This document shows, piece by piece, positions 1-6,761 of a DNA stretch of 20,732 bases (positions are counted from its first letter, which is position 1; each line of letters starts with the position of its first letter). The stretch lies in contig DYRK01000036.1 of NCBI GenBank assembly GCA_020718785.1, positions 1-20,732 of the forward strand, read 5' to 3'. Source of the stretch: Desulfatirhabdium butyrativorans (GTDB lineage Bacteria > Desulfobacterota > Desulfobacteria > Desulfobacterales > DYRK01). Made by a program: the position numbers and the translations under genes. The notes under the pieces were generated by a model. That model did not search any database, had not been told where the DNA came from, and was given only the letters and a program-made list of their open reading frames with translations.

Positions 1-102
1 AAGCCGGGGCTTCCCCGGCAAGTGCGTTCCCAAGCTGGGGCTTGGGAACGAGAGATAAGCCCGGGGCTTGGGAACGAGAAAAAGCCGGGCTTGGGAACGA
101 GA
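1..102. repeat. GC-rich palindromic intergenic repeats (left copy)
   Basis: Bases 1-51 form a compound palindrome. One small inverted repeat lies at 3-19 (GCCGGGG / CCCCGGC) and a second at 26-49 (GTTCCCAAGC / GCTTGGGAAC, 4-base loop). Two partial copies of the second motif (CTTGGGAACGAG) follow at about 66-78 and 91-102. The same 51-bp unit recurs in inverted orientation at 3063-3113 with one mismatch, so this is a dispersed repeat. It may continue to the left of the window. From 103 to 204 the sequence is AT-rich and probably holds the hynB promoter, but I cannot place -35/-10 or -24/-12 boxes with confidence. Confidence 0.85.
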
Positions 103-204
103 AAAGAGTCTGCAAAAATTTTTCTTTACTTTTTTAAAAAATGAATTTAATACATTTTATGATTATCCTTTTCAGAATATGTCTTATCATTCATCAACCG
201 CATC

Positions 205-211
205 AAGGAGG
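205..211 (+). promoter_or_regulatory. Shine-Dalgarno site that fixes the hynB start
   Basis: AAGGAGG lies here, five bases upstream of ATG 217. A GTG at 211 is also in frame, but its first base is inside this ribosome-binding site, so ATG 217 is the better start. Confidence 0.85.
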
Positions 212-216
212 TGTTC

Positions 217-1161
217 ATGGAAAAGGAAAAAAGAAATTTTTACGAAAGACTGGAGCAGAAAGGCGTCTCACGAAGAGACTTTATGAAGTATTGTTCGGCT
301 CTTACGGCGACAATGGGTCTTTCGGCAGGTTATGTTTCAAAGGTGGAAGAAGTTTTTGCCGCGCCCAAAGAACGCCCGCCGGTGGTATGGCTCCATTTCG
401 GAGAATGCACAGGATGTTCGGAAGCATTGCTGCGCTCTGTTTATCCTTATCCCGATGATCTGGTGCTTGAAATTCTTTCCATAGAATATCATGAAACCAT
501 CATGGTCGCGGCTGGAGAACAGGCTGAAGAAAATCTTCACGCGGCGGTCAAAAAATACAACGGGAAATTTATCTGCGTGGTAGAGGGTGCTATTTCCACA
601 AAAGACGGCGGTATTTACGGAAAAGTCGCGGACAGAACTTTCCTTGAAATCGGAAAAGATATCTGCCCCAAAGCTGCCGCTGTGATATGTCTGGGAACCT
701 GTTCCTCTTACGGAGGAGTGCAGGCAGCCAAACCCAATCCCGGAGGATACAAAGGCGTGGGCGACGCGCTGGGAATCAAAACCGTGAATGTGCCGGGATG
801 TCCGCCCAATCCCGTTAATTTTGTAGGGACTGTTGTCAATTATCTCCTCCTCGGCAAACTTCCGGCTCTCGACAATCTGGGACGTCCTTTGTTTGCCTAC
901 GGAAAAACCATCCACGATCAGTGTCCGAGAAGGTCCCATTTTGAAAATGACGAATTTGTCACCGACTTCGGCGCGCCGGAAGCTGCCCTGGGATACTGTC
1001 TTTACAAAGTGGGATGCAGAGGTCCCGAAACCTATAACAACTGCCCCACGGTAAAATTTCAGGGCGGCACGAGCTGGCCTGTTCAGGCGGGGCATCCCTG
1101 CATCGGATGCAGCGAACCGGATTTCTGGGATAAAATGACCCCGTTTTATCAGGAAATGTGA
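217..1161 (+). CDS. hynB: Periplasmic [NiFe]-hydrogenase small subunit, Tat-exported
   Basis: This is the electron-transfer subunit of an uptake [NiFe]-hydrogenase (H2 to 2 H+ + 2 e-), carrying three Fe-S clusters next to the catalytic large subunit. The 314-residue product starts with a Tat signal (SRRDFMK, residues 18-24, then a hydrophobic stretch and a likely cleavage site near VFA-AP at about 49). Cluster ligands visible in order are ECTGC (C64, C67), CLGTCSSYGG, PGCPPNP, the H..CPRRSHFEN block, CLYKVGC...NNCP, and CIGCSEPDFWDKM (C295, C298). The protein ends 16 residues after the last cysteine with no C-terminal membrane helix. That fits the soluble or cytochrome-linked Hyn enzymes of sulfate reducers and not the HyaA/HupS membrane-anchored type. 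hynA follows after 166 bp filled by heptamer repeats. Start ATG 217 is set by AAGGAGG. The family call is firm; the hyn name is by analogy with Desulfovibrio. Confidence 0.95.
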   Translation: MEKEKRNFYERLEQKGVSRRDFMKYCSALTATMGLSAGYVSKVEEVFAAPKERPPVVWLHFGECTGCSEALLRSVYPYPDDLVLEILSIEYHETIMVAAGEQAEENLHAAVKKYNGKFICVVEGAISTKDGGIYGKVADRTFLEIGKDICPKAAAVICLGTCSSYGGVQAAKPNPGGYKGVGDALGIKTVNVPGCPPNPVNFVGTVVNYLLLGKLPALDNLGRPLFAYGKTIHDQCPRRSHFENDEFVTDFGAPEAALGYCLYKVGCRGPETYNNCPTVKFQGGTSWPVQAGHPCIGCSEPDFWDKMTPFYQEM

Positions 1162-1166
1162 ATCCG

Positions 1167-1237
1167 ATGACAGGTGACAGGTAACAGGGTAACAGGTGAC
1201 AGGTGACAGGTAACAGGGTAACAGGTAACAGGGTAAC
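1167..1237. repeat. Heptamer tandem array, GTRACAG type
   Basis: About ten head-to-tail copies of GTGACAG/GTAACAG, three of them with an extra G (GGTAACAG or a final GGTAAC). The array begins five bases after the hynB stop. It reads directly into a second, different heptamer array at 1238. Confidence 0.9.
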
Positions 1238-1307
1238 TTGCAACCTGCAACCTGCAACTTGCAACTTGCAACTTGCAACCTGCAACTTGCAACCTGCAAC
1301 TTGCAAT
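1238..1307. repeat. Heptamer tandem array, YTGCAAC type
   Basis: Ten exact heptamers, TTGCAAC or CTGCAAC, with the last ending in T. They occupy the space between hynB and the hynA ribosome-binding site. No hairpin stronger than the local TTGCAA palindromes is evident. The two arrays together fill almost all of the hynB-hynA spacer. Confidence 0.92.
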
Positions 1308-1327
1308 CCACTGGGAGGAGATAACAA

Positions 1328-2971
1328 ATGGGTACAAGAATAACTGTAGATCCGATTACCAGAATAGAGGGACACCTCAGAATCGAAGTAGAGGTGGAAG
1401 ACGGCAAAGTCAAAAATGCCTGGAGTTCAGGACAGATGTTTCGGGGCATTGAAATGATTCTTCAGGGACGGGATCCTCGGGATGCCCATCATTTTGTCCA
1501 GCGTTCCTGCGGAGTCTGCACCTATACTCATGCGCTGTCGTCGGTGCGTGCGGTGGAAAATGCTGTGGGAGTCAAAATACCGGAGAATGCCCGCATCATG
1601 CGGAATCTTCTTCATGCCTCACAGTTTCAGCATGACCATCTCATTCATTTTTACCATCTTCACGCGCTGGACTGGGTGGACATTGTCAGCGCGCTCAAAG
1701 CAGACCCGAAAAAGACTGCGGAACTTTCTGAAAATGCAAGCAATGCCCGCTGGGGCGGCACAGCCTATTACAAACAGGTTCAGCAGCGGCTTCAGACATT
1801 TGTTGACAGCGGACAGCTCGGTCCCATCAACAATGCCTACTGGGGACATCCGGCTTACAAACTGCCGCCCGAAGCCAACCTCATGGCTACCGCGCATTAT
1901 TTCGAGGCTCTGCGTCTCCAGTCCCGTACCGCCAAAATGCACGCCATATTCGGCGGAAAAAATCCCCATGTGCAATCCCTTGTGGTGGGCGGCGTCACTT
2001 CGGTAAGAGACCTGGATCCGGATCGGATTTTCCAGTTCCTGTATCTCTGGAAGGAGACTCAGGAGTTTATCAGGAATGTGTATATTCCCGATCTGCTGGC
2101 AGTCGCGTCTTTTTATAAGGACTGGGGAGGAATCGGCGGCACGACCAATTTCCTCGCGTGGGGCGATTTTCCTGAAAGCGAAAACGAGGCGGAGAGTCTC
2201 TTTATGCCCGGCGGTCTGATTATGAAGCGCGACATTAAAACTGTCGGAGTTCCGGATCAGCAGAAAGTGACCGAAGATGTCACGCGCGGATGGTATGAAG
2301 ACGGCGCGGCGCAGCATCCTTACAAGGGTGAAACCAAGCCGAAACCCGGGGATTACAAACCGGATGACGGCAAATATTCATGGTTCAAGGCTCCGCGCTA
2401 TGACGGAGAACCCTGCGAGGTGGGTCCGCTGGCAAGAGTTCTGATCGCTTATGCAAAAGGCAAGAAAGAAATTCAGGAAGTTGTTGACAGCACCCTCAAA
2501 AAATTGGATATTCCGGTCACAGCCCTTTTTTCCACGCTGGGCAGAACCGCTGCCAGAGGGTTGGAAACCGTTGTCATCGGCAATGTCATGGAAGGCTGGA
2601 TTATGAAGCTTTTCGAGAATGTCAAAAAGGGCGATACCAAAACCTATCAGTCATGGGAAATGCCGGATAAGGGCATGGGCTTCGGACTGAATGATGTTCC
2701 GAGAGGCGCGCTGGGTCACTGGATTGAGATTGAAAACAAAAAGATCAAGAATTATCAGTATGTTGTTCCTTCGACCTGGAATCTCGGTCCCAGAGACGGC
2801 AAGGGAAAGCCCGGTCCCGTGGAAGAGGCACTGATCGGAACCCCGGTTGCGGATCCGAAACGGCCGCTGGAAATTCTGCGGACTGTTCATTCTTTTGATC
2901 CCTGTATTGCCTGCGGCGTCCATGTCATTGATCCGCAATCCAATCAGGTTTACAAAATCCGGGTGATATAA
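1328..2971 (+). CDS. hynA: Periplasmic [NiFe]-hydrogenase large (catalytic) subunit
   Basis: This subunit carries the Ni-Fe(CN)2CO active site and pairs with HynB; the folded pair is exported on the small subunit's Tat signal. The 547-residue product has the N-terminal RIEGHLR motif and the first nickel-ligand pair in RSCGVC (C61, C64). The second pair is in DPCIACGVH (C526, C529). After H532 there is a 15-residue tail (VIDPQSNQ...), the peptide removed by the maturation endopeptidase once nickel is inserted; a matching protease gene lies at 11591-12088. ATG 1328 has GGGAGGAG seven bases upstream. hynA probably shares a transcript with hynB despite the 166-bp repeat-filled spacer. No hyp accessory genes are in the window. 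Length and motifs are normal for group 1 enzymes. Confidence 0.96.
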   Translation: MGTRITVDPITRIEGHLRIEVEVEDGKVKNAWSSGQMFRGIEMILQGRDPRDAHHFVQRSCGVCTYTHALSSVRAVENAVGVKIPENARIMRNLLHASQFQHDHLIHFYHLHALDWVDIVSALKADPKKTAELSENASNARWGGTAYYKQVQQRLQTFVDSGQLGPINNAYWGHPAYKLPPEANLMATAHYFEALRLQSRTAKMHAIFGGKNPHVQSLVVGGVTSVRDLDPDRIFQFLYLWKETQEFIRNVYIPDLLAVASFYKDWGGIGGTTNFLAWGDFPESENEAESLFMPGGLIMKRDIKTVGVPDQQKVTEDVTRGWYEDGAAQHPYKGETKPKPGDYKPDDGKYSWFKAPRYDGEPCEVGPLARVLIAYAKGKKEIQEVVDSTLKKLDIPVTALFSTLGRTAARGLETVVIGNVMEGWIMKLFENVKKGDTKTYQSWEMPDKGMGFGLNDVPRGALGHWIEIENKKIKNYQYVVPSTWNLGPRDGKGKPGPVEEALIGTPVADPKRPLEILRTVHSFDPCIACGVHVIDPQSNQVYKIRVI

Positions 2972-2999
2972 GCTTTAAACGCAAAGAGCGCAAAGGAGT

Positions 3000-3050
3000 A
3001 AAACGATTTTGCAAATCGTTTTTATCAACACGACGATTTGCAGAATCGTC
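3000..3050. repeat. Double hairpin of the AAAACGATTT palindrome family
   Basis: The first arm pair AAAACGATTT / AAATCGTTTT lies at 3000-3022 with a 3-base loop. A second, weaker palindrome (GACGATT...AATCGTC) follows about ten bases on, up to about 3050. The same two-hairpin plan forms the core of the 130-bp elements at 15733 and 17666, and the first hairpin is the core of the tandem array at 12094. Lying just after hynA, it could also end or stabilise the hyn transcript; that is inference. Confidence 0.8.
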
Positions 3051-3062
3051 CTCTGTCTTTTC

Positions 3063-3182
3063 TCGTTCCCAAGCCCCGGCTTGGGAACGCACTTGCCGGG
3101 GAAGCCCCGGCTTCCCGTGACGGGAGACGGCCGAAGCAGGGGCTTAGGGCGCAGATGCGTTCCCAAGCCGGGGCTTGGGAAC
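3063..3182. repeat. GC-rich palindromic repeats (right, inverted copy)
   Basis: Bases 3063-3113 are the reverse complement of bases 1-51 with a single difference. A further palindrome of the same type (GTTCCCAAGC / GCTTGGGAAC) lies at about 3159-3181. Between them is GC-rich sequence with GACGGGAGACGG and no recognisable gene. The hynBA operon thus sits between inverted copies of one repeat. Confidence 0.88.
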
Positions 3183-3194
3183 GAGGAAAAAGAT

Positions 3195-3455
3195 ATGAGC
3201 GCGGACAAAAGAACCCGCTATCTCGCTGAAATAAGAGAAAAAGCTCTTAAAAATGAGCGTTCCATGCTGGCCGCAGAAAGAAAAGAAGGTATCAGAGAAG
3301 GCAGACAAGAAGGTATAAAAGAAGGTATAAAAAAGGGCGGACAGAACACTGCCAGAATGCTTCTGAAAATGGGAGTACTTTCGCCGGAGCAGATTGCACA
3401 GGCTACCGGATTAAGCACAGATGAAATACGCCAATTACAGGAATCGGAAAAATGA
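3195..3455 (+). CDS. C-terminal remnant of an Rpn/PD-(D/E)XK transposase-like protein
   Basis: The 86-residue product has a Lys/Glu/Gly-rich helix (REGRQEGIKEGIKKG, about residues 33-47). A short helix-turn-helix-like end follows: LLKMGVLSPEQIAQATGLS then DEIRQL. This is the typical tail of Rpn-family recombination-promoting nucleases/putative transposases, which normally have a nuclease domain of about 200 residues ahead of it. Here that domain is missing and its place is taken by the palindromic repeats at 3063-3182. ATG 3195 has a plausible GAGG about ten bases upstream, so a short protein could still be made. The frame stays open upstream to 3009, but that part translates repeat DNA. I read it as a 5'-truncated remnant; an independent small gene is less likely. 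Confidence 0.6.
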   Translation: MSADKRTRYLAEIREKALKNERSMLAAERKEGIREGRQEGIKEGIKKGGQNTARMLLKMGVLSPEQIAQATGLSTDEIRQLQESEK

Positions 3456-3474
3456 TAGGATTTGGTGGATTTTA

Positions 3475-4548
3475 ATGTCGGACAATAACATTGTATATGC
3501 TAAAAAAGCGTTGGATAGTCTTATATCAAAGCAGCGTGTTCATATGTATAAGCCGATTCAGGTGGCTGAGATTCTTTACCATGTGAGATGCAATGGATTG
3601 ACATATAATCAAGTCAGGAATGATCCTGAAATGTATCGTAATCCATCTAAACATTGGCGTGACAGCGTTACTCGCCGACTTCTCGATCAGGTTTCGACTT
3701 CATCTCAAAAATTTCAGGATAATCTTTTTGAAAAAAATGCTATCCATCCTGAAATATTGGCTATACTTGTGCAAGCGAATATTGACGGTATTGTCGAACG
3801 CTATATTTACCAAAAATTTCAGGAAAGGCAGTCTCGAATTCTAAAAATTGGCAGAATACTTGACAGTTCAACAAAGGAGAATTTCGATTTAAGTTCGTTT
3901 CTTTCAGAATTTGTAACTGAAAAGAGTATAAAACGCAGCATTGATAAAGTGTTTGAAATCGTAGTCTATGCATTGTTTAATACGCTTGTCAAACATTTGA
4001 ATGTTATCATTACTGTTTCAGCTAATCCGATAGAAATTAATTTACTAAAAGATTTCGAAGAGTTTGCTCGTTTACTGCTCAATATAGATGTTAAAAATCC
4101 GACAATAAGTTTTCCCGCTAAACTGTACCGCGCAGGTGTTACAAACGCGGCCGACAGAGGATTGGATATGTGGGGAAATTTCGGACCCGTTGTACAGGTC
4201 AAACATCTTACCCTTACAGAAGAACTTGCAGAAGATATTTCCAGCGGAATTGCTTCTGATCAAATTGTAATTGTCTGCGTAGATGGTGAAAAAAAAATTA
4301 TAGAGCGTATATGTCAGCAATTAGGTCATCGTATCCAAGGCATCATTCTTCAAAGCCAGTTAGTAACATGGTATGACTCGGGATTACGCGGAGATTTTTC
4401 AAAACGATTGGGCAATGATTTATTGAAAGGTTTACGGCAGGAATTTCGCAATGAATTTCCGTTTAGCAACACCTTTGAACCTTTTTATAATGAAAGAGAA
4501 TACAATAAGATATATCAGCCTGATTCTCTTTTCTGGCTTGAAGATTGA
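3475..4548 (+). CDS. HaeII-like type II restriction endonuclease
   Basis: The 357-residue product resembles the HaeII restriction enzyme family (HaeII cuts RGCGCY) in its N-terminal pattern AKKALDSLISKQRVHMYKPI (residues 9-28), the YRN.SKHWRD segment, and STSSQKFQDNLFEKNAI. Length is close to HaeII's. A possible PD-(D/E)XK-type centre is D231 in RGLDMWG followed by QVK (Q241, K243). Start ATG 3475 has GGTGG seven bases upstream; the open frame reaches back to 3421, but that part overlaps the preceding gene. The methyltransferase gene begins two bases after its stop, so the pair forms a restriction-modification operon. The gene is visibly AT-rich beside its neighbours, which suggests recent acquisition. 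The family call comes from remembered sequence likeness; cleavage specificity is not proven. Confidence 0.8.
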   Translation: MSDNNIVYAKKALDSLISKQRVHMYKPIQVAEILYHVRCNGLTYNQVRNDPEMYRNPSKHWRDSVTRRLLDQVSTSSQKFQDNLFEKNAIHPEILAILVQANIDGIVERYIYQKFQERQSRILKIGRILDSSTKENFDLSSFLSEFVTEKSIKRSIDKVFEIVVYALFNTLVKHLNVIITVSANPIEINLLKDFEEFARLLLNIDVKNPTISFPAKLYRAGVTNAADRGLDMWGNFGPVVQVKHLTLTEELAEDISSGIASDQIVIVCVDGEKKIIERICQQLGHRIQGIILQSQLVTWYDSGLRGDFSKRLGNDLLKGLRQEFRNEFPFSNTFEPFYNEREYNKIYQPDSLFWLED

Positions 4549-4550
4549 TT

Positions 4551-6743
4551 ATGAAAAAAATTGCAGATTCTTACACCGAAGATATCATAAGCAGATTAGC
4601 TCAGGATGAAACCGGCAAACGTCAACATTATCGTCCTGTGTATTCTCTGCATAAGTGGTGGGCGAGGCGTCCCGGAGCTTTACTCCGCGCTGTTATCCTT
4701 TTGGCAACAAATTCGACAGACAAGCTTTTTATGATAAACGGCGGGTCATTATCTCCGTACAGTGACTATTTCAAACCATACGACTTAGAACATATTGTGA
4801 TCTTCGACCCTTTTATGGGGGGAGGAACGACACTTGCCGAAGCCAACCGGCTCGGTGCTAAAGTCATCGGCTGCGATCTCAATCCCGTGTCTTTCTGGAT
4901 CGTGCGTGAGACACTCAAACCCATAGATTTGGAAAAGCTGCACACGCAATTTAAAATTTTGGAACAGACTGCCGGTAAACAAATTCGAGGGCTGTATAAA
5001 ACCGGATGCATCCGTTGCAAAGCTCAGGCTGACAGTCTGTATGTATTCTGGCTACGGTCTGTGAAATGTATGCATTGCAATGAAGAAGTGTCTTTGTTTA
5101 AGCGGACATTGCTGAATACCGGATTAAGCAGGACAAAGACGGTTTCTTCTGCCAATCCCGCGACGGTTTTCTGTCCCAAATGCTTTGCGCTGAACGAGTG
5201 GAACGGCGAGTCCGAATGTCTGTGCAAATCCTGCGGCGATGTTTTTAAGCCGCAGACCGGCACATATAATAAAGGCGTTTATACCTGTCCGCACTGCGGG
5301 AAAGAGAATCTGTCTCTTATCAGTACACTGAAAACCGGTCAGAAATTAGGAGAAAAAATTCTGGCAATCGAATACGGGTGTCATATCTGCAAAGACAGGT
5401 TTTACAAATCTCCGGATCAGGCAGATTCAGAGAATCTCTTATCTGTCAGGCAGACATTCGAACAAAGCAAAGACAAGCTGATTTTTCCGAAACAGAAAAT
5501 TTCGGAAGGCGCATCGTCTTTGCGATGGCGAAAACATAATTTTCACTATTACCATGAAATTTTCAATGAACGCCAGATACTTGCATTCAATTATCTGATC
5601 AAAGCGATTCGGACAATCCCCGAAGAGGAATACCGGAATGCCTTTCTGACAATATTCTCCAATTCGCTGGAATACAACAATATGATGACGCCATATAACT
5701 ATCCCCATCGGAAACTGCATCATCTCTTTAACTACCATGCACTTCCCCTGACCACGACGCCTGTGGAAAATGTGGTCTGGGGGAAAGGCAGAGAAGGCGC
5801 CGGAACATTTGCCAATTGTTATTTCCGATATGTACGGGCAAAAGAGTACTGCCGGAATCCTTATGACAGGTTTAAAGATTCACGGGGTTCGGTTCAGACT
5901 GTAGAAGCTGAAAATGAAAATATATCAGCATGTTTTGTATCATCATTCGGAGAATTGGAGAAGACCCCGAAAGGCGCTTTGCTGTTCTGCGGAGATTCCT
6001 CAAAACTGCCTTGTGTCCCAAATAATTCCGTTGACTTTGTTATTACTGATCCTCCTTATTTTGACAGTATTCATTATTCCGAGTTATCCAATTTTTTTTA
6101 TGTCTGGCTCAAATCTGTTGCCGATCATCATTGTTTTATGCCCGAGCATGTTCCAACCGAGCATGAAGCCATCGGGAACGCGGGAACGGACAAAGGGGAA
6201 CATGAATATCGGAACCTGCTGGTCTCTGTGTTCAAAGAAAGCGAAAGAGTATTGAAAAAGGAAGGGAAACTTATCTTCACGTTTCACCACACCCGATGGC
6301 AGGTCTGGTGGACTATCCACAGCGCAGTCACTGAAAGCGGTTTCCGTATCATTGATTATTTTCCTGTGATGAGCGAATATAAAGTCAATCCGCATATTCG
6401 GAACAAGCAGGCATTGGATATGGATTTGCTCATTGTCTGTCAGAAAAAAGAAATGCCGGTTGAAATCCTGTCTCATTCGCCCGCAGAAGTTTTGCAGCGG
6501 GTGACAGGAAATCTGCTCACTGAACCCGGAACTTACAGTGATAACAGACTGTTTCTTCATTTTATGGGAGAATTGCTGAAAACTGCGGGTTCGGTGCATG
6601 AGAGCGAAACGCTGACATACAACTGGTTTTCAGAGGCATTGACTCATTTTGACGAATTTCTTTCAAAAATTGACCGGACTCGGCATAAGTCTTATGAATT
6701 TCCGAAATATCATCAACTGAAACTGTGTGAGTCTTATTCTTAA
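4551..6743 (+). CDS. DPPY-type DNA methyltransferase with Cys-rich zinc-ribbon insert
   Basis: This is an S-adenosylmethionine-dependent amino-methyltransferase (N6-adenine or N4-cytosine), the presumed protective partner of the HaeII-like nuclease. In the 730-residue product the N-terminus carries SLHKWWARRPGALLRAV, as in DUF1156-like methylases. The SAM-binding motif follows (FDPFMGGGTT, about 85-94; then GCDLNP). A roughly 400-residue insert holds at least five CxxC pairs (CIRC, CMHC, CPKC, CPHC, CHIC) plus CLCKSC, most likely several zinc ribbons. The catalytic DPPY is at 500-503 (TDPPYFDSIHYSEL), followed by a typical methylase C-terminus (FTFHHTRWQVWW). ATG 4551 is chosen; TTG 4545 is in frame but overlaps the nuclease stop. 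If the site is RGCGCY, N4-cytosine is the likelier product because the core holds no invariant adenine. Methylase identity is firm; the target base is inferred. Confidence 0.9.
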   Translation: MKKIADSYTEDIISRLAQDETGKRQHYRPVYSLHKWWARRPGALLRAVILLATNSTDKLFMINGGSLSPYSDYFKPYDLEHIVIFDPFMGGGTTLAEANRLGAKVIGCDLNPVSFWIVRETLKPIDLEKLHTQFKILEQTAGKQIRGLYKTGCIRCKAQADSLYVFWLRSVKCMHCNEEVSLFKRTLLNTGLSRTKTVSSANPATVFCPKCFALNEWNGESECLCKSCGDVFKPQTGTYNKGVYTCPHCGKENLSLISTLKTGQKLGEKILAIEYGCHICKDRFYKSPDQADSENLLSVRQTFEQSKDKLIFPKQKISEGASSLRWRKHNFHYYHEIFNERQILAFNYLIKAIRTIPEEEYRNAFLTIFSNSLEYNNMMTPYNYPHRKLHHLFNYHALPLTTTPVENVVWGKGREGAGTFANCYFRYVRAKEYCRNPYDRFKDSRGSVQTVEAENENISACFVSSFGELEKTPKGALLFCGDSSKLPCVPNNSVDFVITDPPYFDSIHYSELSNFFYVWLKSVADHHCFMPEHVPTEHEAIGNAGTDKGEHEYRNLLVSVFKESERVLKKEGKLIFTFHHTRWQVWWTIHSAVTESGFRIIDYFPVMSEYKVNPHIRNKQALDMDLLIVCQKKEMPVEILSHSPAEVLQRVTGNLLTEPGTYSDNRLFLHFMGELLKTAGSVHESETLTYNWFSEALTHFDEFLSKIDRTRHKSYEFPKYHQLKLCESYS

Positions 6744-6761
6744 TTCATTGAAAATAAAGCT

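Noticed and set aside
337..1449. Minus-strand open frame opposite hynB
   Set aside because: It is antisense to a firmly identified gene, and its low-complexity run (LQVASCKLQVAGC) is only the heptamer arrays translated.
3009..3194. Upstream extension of the Rpn-like frame
   Set aside because: The extra residues come from palindromic repeat DNA; ATG 3195 is the plausible start.
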